DNA from: Jiangella muralis
Lineage (GTDB): Bacteria; Actinomycetota; Actinomycetes; Jiangellales; Jiangellaceae
Length of the DNA stretch: 64,000 bases
Direction: 5' to 3'
Assembly (NCBI RefSeq): GCF_001270745.1
Contig: NZ_KQ434756.1
Location: 186,001 to 250,000 of the forward strand
Shown here: piece by piece, positions 56,468 to 64,000 of the stretch
Numbering within the stretch: the first letter of the stretch is position 1
Layout of the letters: every line of letters begins with the position of its first letter
Made by a program: the position numbers and the translations under genes
Notes under the pieces: model-generated
Told to the model about the DNA's origin: nothing
The model's input: only the letters and a program-made list of their open reading frames with translations
The model's database searches: none

Positions 56468-57838
56468 TCACACGGCGACTGCCTGCACCGCGGGCATCCT
56501 GATCGCCTTCCGGGCCGCGCCGAGGCAGGACGCCAGCGTGAGCACGGCGGCGGTCGAGACGATGCCGACGTAGATGCCGATGGTGGCGTCCGGCAGCAGG
56601 TCGCCGGTGCGCGCCAGGCTGTACGGGAACACCGTCACGATGGAGCCGATCGAGCCGAACAGCACGCCGGCCGCCGCGAGCACCATGCCCTCCATACCGA
56701 CCATGCCGAGCACCTGGGGCGGGGTGGAGCCGACCAGCCGCTGCTGGCCGAACTCGCGGCGCCGGTACGTGGTGGCCGCGACCAGCGTGTTGATCACCAG
56801 GATCGCCGCGAACACCGACAGCATGCCGACCACGACGAGGTTCAGCGTCTCGATCGCCTGCGCCTCGTCCGGCGGGATCGACGTGCCGACCGCCGGCGGC
56901 GCCGAGTTCTCGATGCTCTGCATGTACAGCGTGCCGGTGGCGATGCCGGTGAACAGGATGATCGGCATCAGCGCGCCGGCCATGTGCTGCGTCCGGCGGC
57001 GGACGTTCTCGACGGCGAGGTAGCCGCTGGTGCCGCCGAGCAGCCGCATGGGGCCGGCCAGCACCGCCGTCACGGCCCGCACCAGCACCGGCGCGAACAG
57101 CGCCAGCCCGATGGAGAACCAGATGGACGCCTGACCGGCGGTCTGCATCGCGTCGATGCCCTTGTCCTCGAAGAGCGCGACGGTGAGGACCGCGCAGTTC
57201 AGACCGATGGCGAGGAACGCGATGGCGGCGATCGTGCGCTTGCGGGTCATCCGCGTCTGCTCGATCGTCACCGCCGTCATGGCCTCCTTCGCCCGCATGC
57301 GGGTCGACCGGCGAGCGGTGATGACCGCGCCGCCGACCGCGGCCAGGAAGGTCACGCCGACGCCGATGGACAGCGCCGCTGAGCCGAAGCCGTACGAGAT
57401 CCCCTCAGCCACCTGACCGGTGTTCTGCAGCGTGTCCAGCAGCAGCCGGCCGGCGGCCAGCGCCGGCAGGATCGCCAGCGCCGCCGCCACGACGGCCACG
57501 ACCGCGGCCTCGCCGACGATCATCCGGCCGACCTGGAAGGGCGTCGCGCCGATGCTCTTCAGCAGCGCCATCTCCGACGCCCGCTGGCGCACCGACAGCG
57601 TCATGGTCGAGATCACCGCGAACAGCACGATGATCAGGCCCCAGCCGCCGACGACCAGCGCCATCGTGAACAGCGTCTCCTCGCTGACGGCGTCGACGCC
57701 GGGGCCGGCGGCGGTGTCGAGCAGGGCGGCGAACGACATGACGACGACCGCGCCGAGGAACATCGACAGGAAGCTCGCGACGAACCCGCCGGTGCGGTGC
57801 CGCAGCGAGCGGACGGCCAGCCCGAACACGTCACTCAC
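56468..57838 (-). CDS. FtsX-type ABC transporter permease
   Basis: A 456-residue membrane protein with eight main hydrophobic segments and two FtsX domains: VRQRASEMALLKSIGATPFQ and RRREFGQQRLVGSTPPQVLG are the paired cytoplasmic loops typical of MacB/FtsX permeases. It works with the ATPase encoded just upstream (8-base overlap) as an exporter or lipoprotein/peptide extruder. The substrate is unknown. Confidence 0.92.
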   Translation of the reverse strand: MSDVFGLAVRSLRHRTGGFVASFLSMFLGAVVVMSFAALLDTAAGPGVDAVSEETLFTMALVVGGWGLIIVLFAVISTMTLSVRQRASEMALLKSIGATPFQVGRMIVGEAAVVAVVAAALAILPALAAGRLLLDTLQNTGQVAEGISYGFGSAALSIGVGVTFLAAVGGAVITARRSTRMRAKEAMTAVTIEQTRMTRKRTIAAIAFLAIGLNCAVLTVALFEDKGIDAMQTAGQASIWFSIGLALFAPVLVRAVTAVLAGPMRLLGGTSGYLAVENVRRRTQHMAGALMPIILFTGIATGTLYMQSIENSAPPAVGTSIPPDEAQAIETLNLVVVGMLSVFAAILVINTLVAATTYRRREFGQQRLVGSTPPQVLGMVGMEGMVLAAAGVLFGSIGSIVTVFPYSLARTGDLLPDATIGIYVGIVSTAAVLTLASCLGAARKAIRMPAVQAVAV

Positions 57839-58610
57839 CCACAGCCGCGCGCAGGTCGGCCGCGTCGCCGAGGTGGGTCATCCGCTCGGCGACCGCCTCG
57901 GCCGTCGGACGGTCCAGCGAGCCGGCGATGCGGCCGTCGGCCAGGAAGATCACCGAGTCCGCGTACGCCGCGGCGACCGGGTCGTGCGTCACCATGACGA
58001 CCGTCTGGCCGAACTCGCGCACCGCCTCGGCCAGCAGCGTCAGCACCGTGCGGGCGCTGCGGCTGTCGAGGGCGCCGGTGGGCTCGTCGGCGAAGATCGC
58101 GCTGGGGTTCGTGACCAGCGCGCGGGCGATGGCGACCCGCTGCTGCTGGCCGCCGGACAGCTCGGCCGGACGGTGGTTGATCCGCTCGCCCAGTCCGACC
58201 CGCTCCAGGATCGCCACCGCCCGCTTGCGGTCGGCCCGCTTGCCGGCCAGCCGCAGCGGCAGCGTCACGTTCTGCAGGACGGTGAGCGTCGGGAGCAGGT
58301 TGAACTGCTGGAAGATGAAGCCGATGCGCTGCCGGCGGAACTTCGTCAGCGCGGTCTCGCTGCCGCCGGTCAACTCGGAGCCGTCGATGAACACCCGGCC
58401 GTCGGTGGGCTGGTCGAGCCCGGCGGCGCACTGCAGGAACGTGCTCTTGCCCGACCCGGACGGGCCCATGATCGCGGTGAACGTGCCGGCGGCCAGGCTG
58501 ACGGACACGTCGTCCAGCGCCCGGACCGGGTTGTCGCCGGTGCCGTAGGTCTTGCTGACCTGCACCAGCCGCAGTGCCTCCGCGGCCCTCGTGATGTCAT
58601 GCCCAGCCAT
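57831..58610 (-). CDS. ABC transporter ATPase, MacB/LolD type
   Basis: A 259-residue ATPase. Walker A MGPSGSGKST, Q-loop FIFQQFNLLPTLTVLQNV, signature ELSGGQQQRVAIARALV and Walker B IFADEPTGALDS are all present, followed by VVMVTHDPVAAAYAD. The sequence is standard for the MacB/LolD class that partners FtsX-type permeases. ATG 58610 is preceded by ggagagag, so the longer frame upstream is rejected. The 140-base gap to the next gene contains two small GC hairpins (accccc-type repeats near 58690-58720) of unknown role. Confidence 0.95.
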   Translation of the reverse strand: MAGHDITRAAEALRLVQVSKTYGTGDNPVRALDDVSVSLAAGTFTAIMGPSGSGKSTFLQCAAGLDQPTDGRVFIDGSELTGGSETALTKFRRQRIGFIFQQFNLLPTLTVLQNVTLPLRLAGKRADRKRAVAILERVGLGERINHRPAELSGGQQQRVAIARALVTNPSAIFADEPTGALDSRSARTVLTLLAEAVREFGQTVVMVTHDPVAAAYADSVIFLADGRIAGSLDRPTAEAVAERMTHLGDAADLRAAVGE

Positions 58611-58749
58611 GTCTCTCTCCGTTCTCGGGAGGCGCTCGACTGCGCCTACTGACAATCTTGGAATCCGCCCTGGCCGGGCACGATGGAGTTGACTCCCCAG
58701 TCGGGGTGGGGCTAACCCCCCGTCTTGACCTGCTCGGTACAGTGACGAC

Positions 58750-59301
58750 GTGCCAGGTTTCGGACGCGGTCGAGCGCGCTTCGCGCGCGGCCTGGTCATG
58801 TCCGCGGCCTGCCTGCTGCTGCCGACGCTGGCCCACGCGGCCGCCGGCGGCGACGTCACGACCCAGCCCGGCTTCGTCGCGGTCGCGCTGCTGCTGTGCG
58901 TCGCGTGCGTGGCGCTGGCCGACCGGCGCCGCTCGGTGGTCGAGATCGCGGCGCTGCTGGTGCTCACCCAGCCGGTGCTGCACGTCCTGCTGACGCTCGA
59001 CGGCCACCACGACGGCGCGTCGTCCGTCGTCCCGTCGGGCGGCATGGCGCTGGCGCACGTGCTGTCCGCCGTCGTGCTGACGTTCTTGCTGGCCGGCGCC
59101 GAGAACGTAGCGTGGTCGCTGGCCTCGTTGTCCGCGACGGTGCTGCTCACGCGGGTGCGCGAGCTGCTCGCGTCGCCCGTCCTCGCGGTCGCGCGAGTGT
59201 GGCCGACCGGCGGCGAGGTCGTCGCGGCCGCGCCGCGCAGCGTCCGGCTGGTCCGGTCGACGCCGTGGAGAGGCCCGCCGGCGCTGCCGGTTCTGGGCTG
59301 A
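58750..59301 (+). CDS. Unknown membrane protein in the YcnI/CopC cluster
   Basis: A 183-residue protein with about four hydrophobic segments. VMSAACLLLPTLAHAAAGG resembles a signal or first helix, VVEIAALLVLTQPVLHVLLTL is the second, and a His-rich loop (LDGHHDGASS) lies between helices two and three. No family recognised. The GTG start at 58750 is the only candidate in frame with the coding pattern. Its location just before the YcnI gene suggests a role with copper handling. Confidence 0.6.
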   Translation: MPGFGRGRARFARGLVMSAACLLLPTLAHAAAGGDVTTQPGFVAVALLLCVACVALADRRRSVVEIAALLVLTQPVLHVLLTLDGHHDGASSVVPSGGMALAHVLSAVVLTFLLAGAENVAWSLASLSATVLLTRVRELLASPVLAVARVWPTGGEVVAAAPRSVRLVRSTPWRGPPALPVLG

Positions 59302-59381
59302 TCGACCACGGGGGACGCGGTGCCGCATGGGCGCCGCGGGGCTTCCGTGCATCTCCACGACTGAGACAAAGGACGCATTTC

Positions 59382-60119
59382 ATGATCACACGTACCCTCG
59401 CCCGGGCGGCGCTCGCCGCCGGTGGGGCCGTCACGCTGGGGGTGGTGCTCGCGGCAGGTGCGGCGGCGCACGTCACCATCCGGCCGGACGTCGACACCGC
59501 CGGCTCCTACGCCAAGGTCACCGTCCGGGTGCCGAACGAGTCGGACACCGCCGGCACCATTCAGGTGCGGCTGGACCTCCCGGCCGACACCCCGATCCCG
59601 TCGGTGCGTGTGCAGCCACACGCCGGCTGGACCGCCGAACTGACCACCACGCAGTTCCCGGAGCCGGTGCAGGTCGGCGACCGGACGCTCGAGGAGGCGG
59701 TCACGGCCGTCACCTGGACCGCCGATCCCGGCGTGCGCATCGGCCCGGGCGAGTTCGACGAGTTCGCCATCTCCGTCGGCCCGCTCCCCGAGGCCGGCAC
59801 CTACTTCCTCCCCGCCACCCAGACCTACGACGACGGCGAGGTCGTCGCGTGGGCCGAGGAGACGGTCGAGGGCCAGGAGGAGCCGGAGCGCCCGGCGCCG
59901 TCGCTGGAGATCGTCGAGGCGACCGGCGACGACGGCCACGGCGGCGCGCCGGCGGCCGAGAACGTGTCCGACGAGGGCGGCGCCGAGGACTCGTCCGCCA
60001 CCGCCGCGTCCGGCGACGGCACCGACGACCTCGCCCGAGGGGTCGGCATCGGCGGCATCGTCGTCGGGGCGACCGGCCTGGGCATCGGCGCTGCGGCCCT
60101 GCGGCGGCGTCGTGCGTAG
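59382..60119 (+). CDS. YcnI family protein (DUF1775), copper-binding, exported
   Basis: A 245-residue exported protein. The signal peptide runs to AAAGAAAHV, so the mature protein starts AHVTIRPD, the invariant YcnI beginning whose N-terminal His binds copper. The domain continues with SYAKVTVRVPNESDT and IRIGPGEFDEFAISVGPLPE. An acidic linker and C-terminal membrane helix (GIGGIVVGATGLGIGAAAL) anchor it outside. Functions with CopC/CopD in copper acquisition. ATG 59382 follows aaagga. Confidence 0.93.
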   Translation: MITRTLARAALAAGGAVTLGVVLAAGAAAHVTIRPDVDTAGSYAKVTVRVPNESDTAGTIQVRLDLPADTPIPSVRVQPHAGWTAELTTTQFPEPVQVGDRTLEEAVTAVTWTADPGVRIGPGEFDEFAISVGPLPEAGTYFLPATQTYDDGEVVAWAEETVEGQEEPERPAPSLEIVEATGDDGHGGAPAAENVSDEGGAEDSSATAASGDGTDDLARGVGIGGIVVGATGLGIGAAALRRRRA

Positions 60120-60747
60120 CATCCGCCGCCTGATCGGGGTCGCGGCGCTGGCCGCGGCCCCGGTCGCCGGGCTCTCCCTCTACGCCGCGCCCGCCGCCGT
60201 CGCGCACGACCAGCTGGTCGCCAGCACGCCGGAGGACGGCGACACCGTCAGCACGCCGCTCACTGCGATCGAGCTGGTCTACAGCAACTCCATCTCGGCC
60301 GAGTTCACGCAGGTCGCGGTCACCGGCGCCGACGGCACCGAGTACCAGGACGGCGACCCCGACGTCGTCGGCGACACCGTGACGCAGGCCGTCCGCCAGC
60401 TGCCGGACGGCGCGTACACGATCGCGTGGCGCGTGGTCTCGTCCGACGGCCACCCGATCGACGGCGTCATCGAGTTCACCGTCACCGGGGCCGGGCCGGC
60501 CGATCCGGCGTCGACTCCCGCGGAGACGCCGTCGGAGCCTCCCTCGGCGTCCGCGTCGACGCCGGCCGAGCAGCCGTCCGACGACGCCACGCCGGCCGCC
60601 GGCTCGTCGTCCTCCGACGACGACGGCGGACTGGGCTCGACGGCGACCGTTCTCCTGATCGCCGGCGGCGCGCTGGTCGTCGCCGTCCTCGCGTTCGTGG
60701 CGGCCGGTGGCCGGCGGCGCGGCGCCCCGGAGGACACTGACAGCTGA
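60112..60747 (+). CDS. copC: CopC-domain copper-binding protein, membrane-anchored
   Basis: A 211-residue exported protein. After the signal (ending VAHDQ), the mature start HDQLVASTPEDGD carries the copper-binding N-terminal His. DGHPIDGVIEFTV contains the second His. A Ser/Pro/Ala-rich linker precedes a C-terminal helix (ATVLLIAGGALVVAVLAFVA) with basic RRR ending. Delivers copper to CopD. GTG 60112 overlaps the YcnI stop by 8 bases. Confidence 0.93.
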   Translation: MRSIRRLIGVAALAAAPVAGLSLYAAPAAVAHDQLVASTPEDGDTVSTPLTAIELVYSNSISAEFTQVAVTGADGTEYQDGDPDVVGDTVTQAVRQLPDGAYTIAWRVVSSDGHPIDGVIEFTVTGAGPADPASTPAETPSEPPSASASTPAEQPSDDATPAAGSSSSDDDGGLGSTATVLLIAGGALVVAVLAFVAAGGRRRGAPEDTDS

Positions 60748-62756
60748 TGAACACCACGACTCCGGCCGCCGACGTCGTCCCGCCCACCCGCCAATGGGGG
60801 GTGGCGGCGGCCGGCGTCGCCCTGGTCACGCTGGTCGTCGCGCTCGTGCTCGGCGGCGGCGACGCCACGTCCGGCATCCCCGGCCTGGGCGACCCCGGCG
60901 AGGTCACCAAGTGGGGGCTGCCGATCGCCCGGGCCATGCTCGACGGCGCCGGCGCGGTCACCATCGGGCTGCTCGGCCTGGCGGTCGTGCTGTCGACCCG
61001 CAAGGGCCAGCTCGGCGGCGAGGCGCTGCACGCACTGCGGGCGGCGTCGCTGTCGGCGCTCGTGCTGGCCGTCGCCGCCGCCGTCGTCCACCTGCTGACG
61101 CTGTCCGACCTGGTCGGGCGGCCGCTCCCGGACGCACTGGCCGGCGACTCGTTCGTCTCCTACACGTCGACGGTCGAGCAGGGCCGGGCATACGCGGCGA
61201 TGGTCGTGCTGGCGCTGGCGATCATCCCGGCTGCCCGGCTGACGCTGGGGCACGGCGGCGCGATCGCGCTGCTCTGCCTCGGCATCGCGACGCTCGTCCC
61301 GATCAGCCTGATCGGGCACTCGTCGTCCGGCGACTACCACCACTCGGCGCGGGTGTCGCTGCTCGTGCACCTCGTCGGGATGGCGCTGTGGGTCGGCGGG
61401 CTGGTCGCGCTGTCGTGGTACGCGGGACGGCGGGGGAAGGAGCTGCCACGCGCGGCCCGCGCCTTCTCCGCCGTCGCGCTGGGCTGCTTCGTCATGGTGG
61501 CGGCGAGCGGCGTGCTGAACGCCTGGGTGCGGCTGGAATCGCTGGCCGAGGTGTTCACGTCCGCGTACGGGCTGATCCTGTTCGGGAAGGTGCTCGCGCT
61601 GATCGCGCTGGGCTGGCTCGGCTGGCGGCACCGCGGCCACACCCTGCCGCAGCTCGAGTCCGGCCGTCCGGGCGCGTTCCGCCGGCTCGCCGTCGGCGAG
61701 GTCATCATCATGGCCGTGGCGCTGGGTCTGGCCGTCGCGCTCAGCCGCACGGAGCCGCCCGGCCCCGAGATCCCCGAGGTGCGCACCGTCGTCCGCACGC
61801 TCATCGGTTTCCAGGTCCCGCCCGAGATCAGTCCGCGCCGGCTGCTGACCGAGTACTACCCCGACGCGATGTTCGCGCTCGGCATCCTCGCCGCCCTCCT
61901 GCTCTACCTCGGCGGCGTGTGGCGCCTGCACCGTCGCGGCGACAAGTGGCCCGTCGGGCGAACCCTCGCCTGGCTGACCGGCCTCGCCACCGTCGCCGTC
62001 GTCGGGCTGAGCGGGCTGCAGACCTACGGCATGGTCATGCTGTCGGTGCACATGGTGCAGCACATGATCCTCATGATGGTGAGCCCCATCCTGCTGGTCC
62101 TCGGCGGCCCCGTCACGCTGGCCCTGCGCGCGCTCAAGCCGGCCCGGCGGGGCCAGTTCGGCCCCCGCGAGGCCATCACCGCCGCCGTCAACAGCCCGGT
62201 CGCCCAGGTGCTGACGCACCCGCTGGTCGCGCTCGCGCTGTTCGTGTCCGGCTCGTTCACCGTCTACTTCACCGGCCTGTTCGAGACGGCGATGCGCTCG
62301 CACACCGGCCACATGCTGATGAGCGCCCACTTCCTCGTGGTCGGGTACCTGTTCTACGAGATGCTCATCGGCATCGACCCGCTGCCCAAGCGCCCGCCCT
62401 TCCCCGCCCGCGTCGTCCTGCAGCTGCTGGCCATGTCCTTCCACGCCGTGTTCGGCCTCGCCCTCATGGAATCGTCCCGCCTCATCGCCGGCGACTACTA
62501 CCGTGAGATCGCTACCGAGATGCCCTGGCTGCCGGCGCCATTGGACGACCAGATCCTCGCCGGGCAGATCACGTGGGGCTTCGGCGAGCTGCCCGGCCTG
62601 ATCGTCATCGGCGCCCTGTTCGTCCAGTGGTACCGCTCCGACGAACGCGAAGCGCGCCGCTTCGACCGCCGCGAAGGCGAGGACGAGGCCGAGCGCGCGG
62701 CCTACAACGCCTACCTCGCCCAACTCGACGAGCGGTCAAAGCGCGAGCAGGCCTGA
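60747..62756 (+). CDS. CopD-CtaG fusion, copper importer and cytochrome oxidase assembly
   Basis: A 669-residue membrane protein. The N-terminal half (about 1-335) is a CopD domain with eight helices including LVPISLIGHSSSGDYHHSARVSLLVHLVGMALWVGGL with several copper-type His. The C-terminal half (about 365-640) is a caa3_CtaG domain: MVMLSVHMVQHMILMMVSPIL and MLMSAHFLVVGYLFYEMLIG. It should import copper delivered by CopC for oxidase assembly. Its ATG shares one base with the CopC stop (TGATG), a coupled arrangement. Confidence 0.93.
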   Translation: MNTTTPAADVVPPTRQWGVAAAGVALVTLVVALVLGGGDATSGIPGLGDPGEVTKWGLPIARAMLDGAGAVTIGLLGLAVVLSTRKGQLGGEALHALRAASLSALVLAVAAAVVHLLTLSDLVGRPLPDALAGDSFVSYTSTVEQGRAYAAMVVLALAIIPAARLTLGHGGAIALLCLGIATLVPISLIGHSSSGDYHHSARVSLLVHLVGMALWVGGLVALSWYAGRRGKELPRAARAFSAVALGCFVMVAASGVLNAWVRLESLAEVFTSAYGLILFGKVLALIALGWLGWRHRGHTLPQLESGRPGAFRRLAVGEVIIMAVALGLAVALSRTEPPGPEIPEVRTVVRTLIGFQVPPEISPRRLLTEYYPDAMFALGILAALLLYLGGVWRLHRRGDKWPVGRTLAWLTGLATVAVVGLSGLQTYGMVMLSVHMVQHMILMMVSPILLVLGGPVTLALRALKPARRGQFGPREAITAAVNSPVAQVLTHPLVALALFVSGSFTVYFTGLFETAMRSHTGHMLMSAHFLVVGYLFYEMLIGIDPLPKRPPFPARVVLQLLAMSFHAVFGLALMESSRLIAGDYYREIATEMPWLPAPLDDQILAGQITWGFGELPGLIVIGALFVQWYRSDEREARRFDRREGEDEAERAAYNAYLAQLDERSKREQA

Positions 62757-62772
62757 CCCCGGCGGGCACGAT

Positions 62773-62801
62773 TTCGCCCGCGCGTCAGCGTCGGCTAAAC
62801 T
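62773..62801 (+). promoter_or_regulatory. Candidate promoter of tRNA-Phe
   Basis: TTCGCC (62773-62778) and TAAACT (62796-62801) are spaced by 17 bases, and the -10 box lies 16 bases before tRNA-Phe. The -35 match is weak. Confidence 0.4.
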
Positions 62802-62817
62802 CGTCCCGCCAACGCAA

Positions 62818-62890
62818 GGACAGGTAGCTCAGTTGGAAGAGCGTCCGCCTGAAAAGCGGAAGGTCGGCGGATCGAACCCGCCCCTGTCCA
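62818..62890 (+). tRNA. tRNA-Phe (anticodon GAA) with a non-canonical T-loop
   Basis: A 73-nt cloverleaf: acceptor GGACAGG pairs with CCTGTCC, discriminator A, D-arm GCTCAGTTGGAAGAGC, anticodon loop CTGAAAA with GAA at 62851-62853, and T-stem GGCGG/CCGCC. The T-loop reads ATCGAAC: position 54 is A instead of the near-invariant T that is methylated to ribothymidine. The tRNA-Asp and tRNA-Glu genes in this window have normal TTC loops. No CCA is encoded. Confidence 0.93.
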
Positions 62891-62945
62891 CCCCTTCACC
62901 AGCACGTTCCTTGGTCGCTGGTACATCGCCCGGCGTCGCGAGTTT

Positions 62946-62998
62946 CATGATCATGTTCACTGGCGGTCGCTGACCCGCCGCGAGCGGACATGATCATG
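62946..62998. repeat. Intergenic inverted repeat (type 4)
   Basis: Arms catgatcatgttc (62946-62958) and ggacatgatcatg (62986-62998) pair over 13 positions with a single T-G wobble, spacer 27 bases. Shares the catgatcat core with the repeat at 56119-56172. Confidence 0.75.
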
Positions 62999-63251
62999 GC
63001 GGGCGGACGAGGGATGACCCCGCGCCCACCGGCCGGGAGGGACCGACGGGCGCGAGGCCAGCTCAGGGCCGCTGCTCAGCCGGTCACCGAGCGGTGCAGC
63101 TCCTCGCCACCGTTCTCGTCGGCGCAGAAGCGACAAAGCGCACATCGCGCGAGACCATACCGCACCCGAGCGGCACCGAAACCGGCTCGGCGGAAGAACG
63201 GCCGCCCGGTGCGCAAGGACGGACGCGTCGATCCGCTCGTCCGTCGGCGGG

Positions 63252-63282
63252 TTGACTTCGAGTGCGCTCGAAACCGTAGCGT
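63252..63282 (+). promoter_or_regulatory. MerR-type promoter of the aldo/keto reductase
   Basis: -35 TTGACT (63252-63257) and -10 TAGCGT (63277-63282) are 19 bases apart, the over-long spacing characteristic of MerR-activated promoters. The spacer carries the perfect dyad ttcgag (63257-63262) and ctcgaa (63267-63272). The predicted start of transcription is at or within a base or two of the ATG at 63289, implying a leaderless mRNA. Confidence 0.65.
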
Positions 63283-63288
63283 CGAGAG

Positions 63289-64000
63289 ATGCGCTATCGA
63301 CCCCTCGGCGGCACCGGCATCCACGTCAGCCCCTACTGCCTCGGCACCATGATGTTCGGCGCGGCCGGCAACCCCGACCACGACGACAGTGCCCGCATCA
63401 TCCACGCCGCGCTGGACCGTGGGATCAACTTCGTCGACACGGCGGACATGTACTCGGCCGGTGAGTCCGAGGAGATCGTGGGGAAGGCGCTGCAGGGCCG
63501 CCGCGACGACGTCGTGCTGGCGACGAAGGTGCACTTTCCTTTGGGTGACAGGCCGTTGACCGAAGGACCGAACCGGGGCGGCAACTCGCGCCGCTGGATC
63601 ATCACCGCCGTCGAGGATAGCCTGCGCCGGCTGCAGACCGACTGGATCGACGTCTACCAGGTGCACCGGCCCGACCCCACCACGGACATCGAGGAGACGT
63701 TGTCGGCGCTGACCGACCTCGTCCACCAGGGCAAGATCCGCGCGTTCGGCCACTCCACGTTCCCGGCCGAGGAGATCGTCGAGGCGCAGTACGTGTCCGA
63801 GCGGCGCGGGCTGCTGCGCTTCCGCACCGAGCAGCCGCCGTACTCGCTACTCGCCCGCGGCATCGAGACGTCGGTGCTGCCGACCTGCCGGCGTTACGGC
63901 CTGGGCGTCCTGACGTGGAGCCCGCTCGCCTCCGGTTTCCTCTCCGGCCAGCAGCGCAAGGGCAGCCCGGTCGACCTGACGAAGGGACGGGCACGGCTGA
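63289..64000 (+). CDS. Aldo/keto reductase (partial, N-terminal 237 codons)
   Basis: The first 237 codons of an AKR TIM barrel; the gene continues past the window edge. MRYRPLGGTGIHVSPYCLGT is the standard beginning. FVDTADMYSAGESE (48-61) holds the catalytic Asp and Tyr55, ATK (78-80) the Lys, and DVYQVHRPDP the His. SPLASGFLSGQQRKGS is the late NADPH-binding region of the yajO/AKR11-12 type. It reduces carbonyl compounds with NADPH. A MerR-type promoter suggests induction by redox stress or an organic effector. Confidence 0.93.
   Translation, partial: MRYRPLGGTGIHVSPYCLGTMMFGAAGNPDHDDSARIIHAALDRGINFVDTADMYSAGESEEIVGKALQGRRDDVVLATKVHFPLGDRPLTEGPNRGGNSRRWIITAVEDSLRRLQTDWIDVYQVHRPDPTTDIEETLSALTDLVHQGKIRAFGHSTFPAEEIVEAQYVSERRGLLRFRTEQPPYSLLARGIETSVLPTCRRYGLGVLTWSPLASGFLSGQQRKGSPVDLTKGRARL

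Larger units (their letters stand above)
62891..63288. other. Intergenic region between tRNA-Phe and aldo/keto reductase
   Basis: About 400 bases. It holds the inverted repeat at 62946-62998 and the MerR-type promoter at 63252-63282. A short minus-strand frame at 63076-63165 encoding 29 residues with a CxxCxxC pattern is noted but not called as a gene. Confidence 0.5.

Noticed and set aside
63076-63165. Minus-strand 29-codon frame with a CxxCxxC pattern, GTG start
   Set aside because: Too short, no ribosome site and no known relative; kept only as a note.

Overview
The window is very GC-rich, has GTG starts, dense ATGA/GTGA start-stop overlaps, actinobacterial tRNAs, and families typical of Actinomycetota (IclR, TetR, MerR-type promoters, CopC/YcnI, DUF3558). 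I read it as chromosomal DNA of a soil-type, catabolically versatile high-GC actinomycete. A genus such as Jiangella is possible, but nothing in the sequence proves it.

Layout. 1-4 kb is housekeeping: the start of a cobalamin adenosyltransferase, an FetB-like permease, an acetyltransferase, tRNA-Glu and tRNA-Asp, a membrane phosphoesterase and a small metallopeptidase. 4-14.5 kb is a lower-GC accessory block. It has a decayed integrase end, an 807-residue unknown protein with an HEPN-type RNxxxH motif, a coupled pair (coiled-coil protein plus DUF4041/GIY-YIG protein), a tyrosine recombinase, an ATPase fused to a DUF4435/TOPRIM-like domain (PARIS-like), and small unknown genes. I interpret it as a candidate defence island. 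14.6-15.5 kb has a truncated DUF3558 gene and a VOC protein.

15.5-33.6 kb is an 11-gene minus-strand catabolic operon: amidase, alpha/beta hydrolase, a branched-chain-type ABC importer built from two giant fusion proteins plus a lipoprotein, SDR, PLP decarboxylase, HyuA, HyuB, class III aminotransferase and MmsA. A divergent Lrp/AsnC regulator lies beside it. The end of the route looks like beta-alanine to malonate semialdehyde to acetyl-CoA. 34.4-40.5 kb is a four-gene operon (GabT, SSADH, aminobutyraldehyde dehydrogenase, copper amine oxidase) that can take putrescine to succinate, with a divergent LysR gene.

41.7-50 kb has a YdjC-type deacetylase and a six-gene sugar-uptake operon (IclR, FAD oxidoreductase, lipoprotein, two permeases, Tat-exported protein) with a palindromic operator upstream. 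50-56 kb holds a PP2C phosphatase, MFS exporter, VOC protein, TetR, Fur-type regulator, EEP-fold hydrolase and DUF72 protein. 56.5-62.8 kb has an FtsX-type ABC exporter and a copper-linked cluster (membrane protein, YcnI, CopC, CopD-CtaG). The window ends with tRNA-Phe and the start of an aldo/keto reductase behind a MerR-type promoter. Several gene gaps carry inverted repeats with long perfect arms. No CRISPR array, rRNA or intact insertion sequence was seen.
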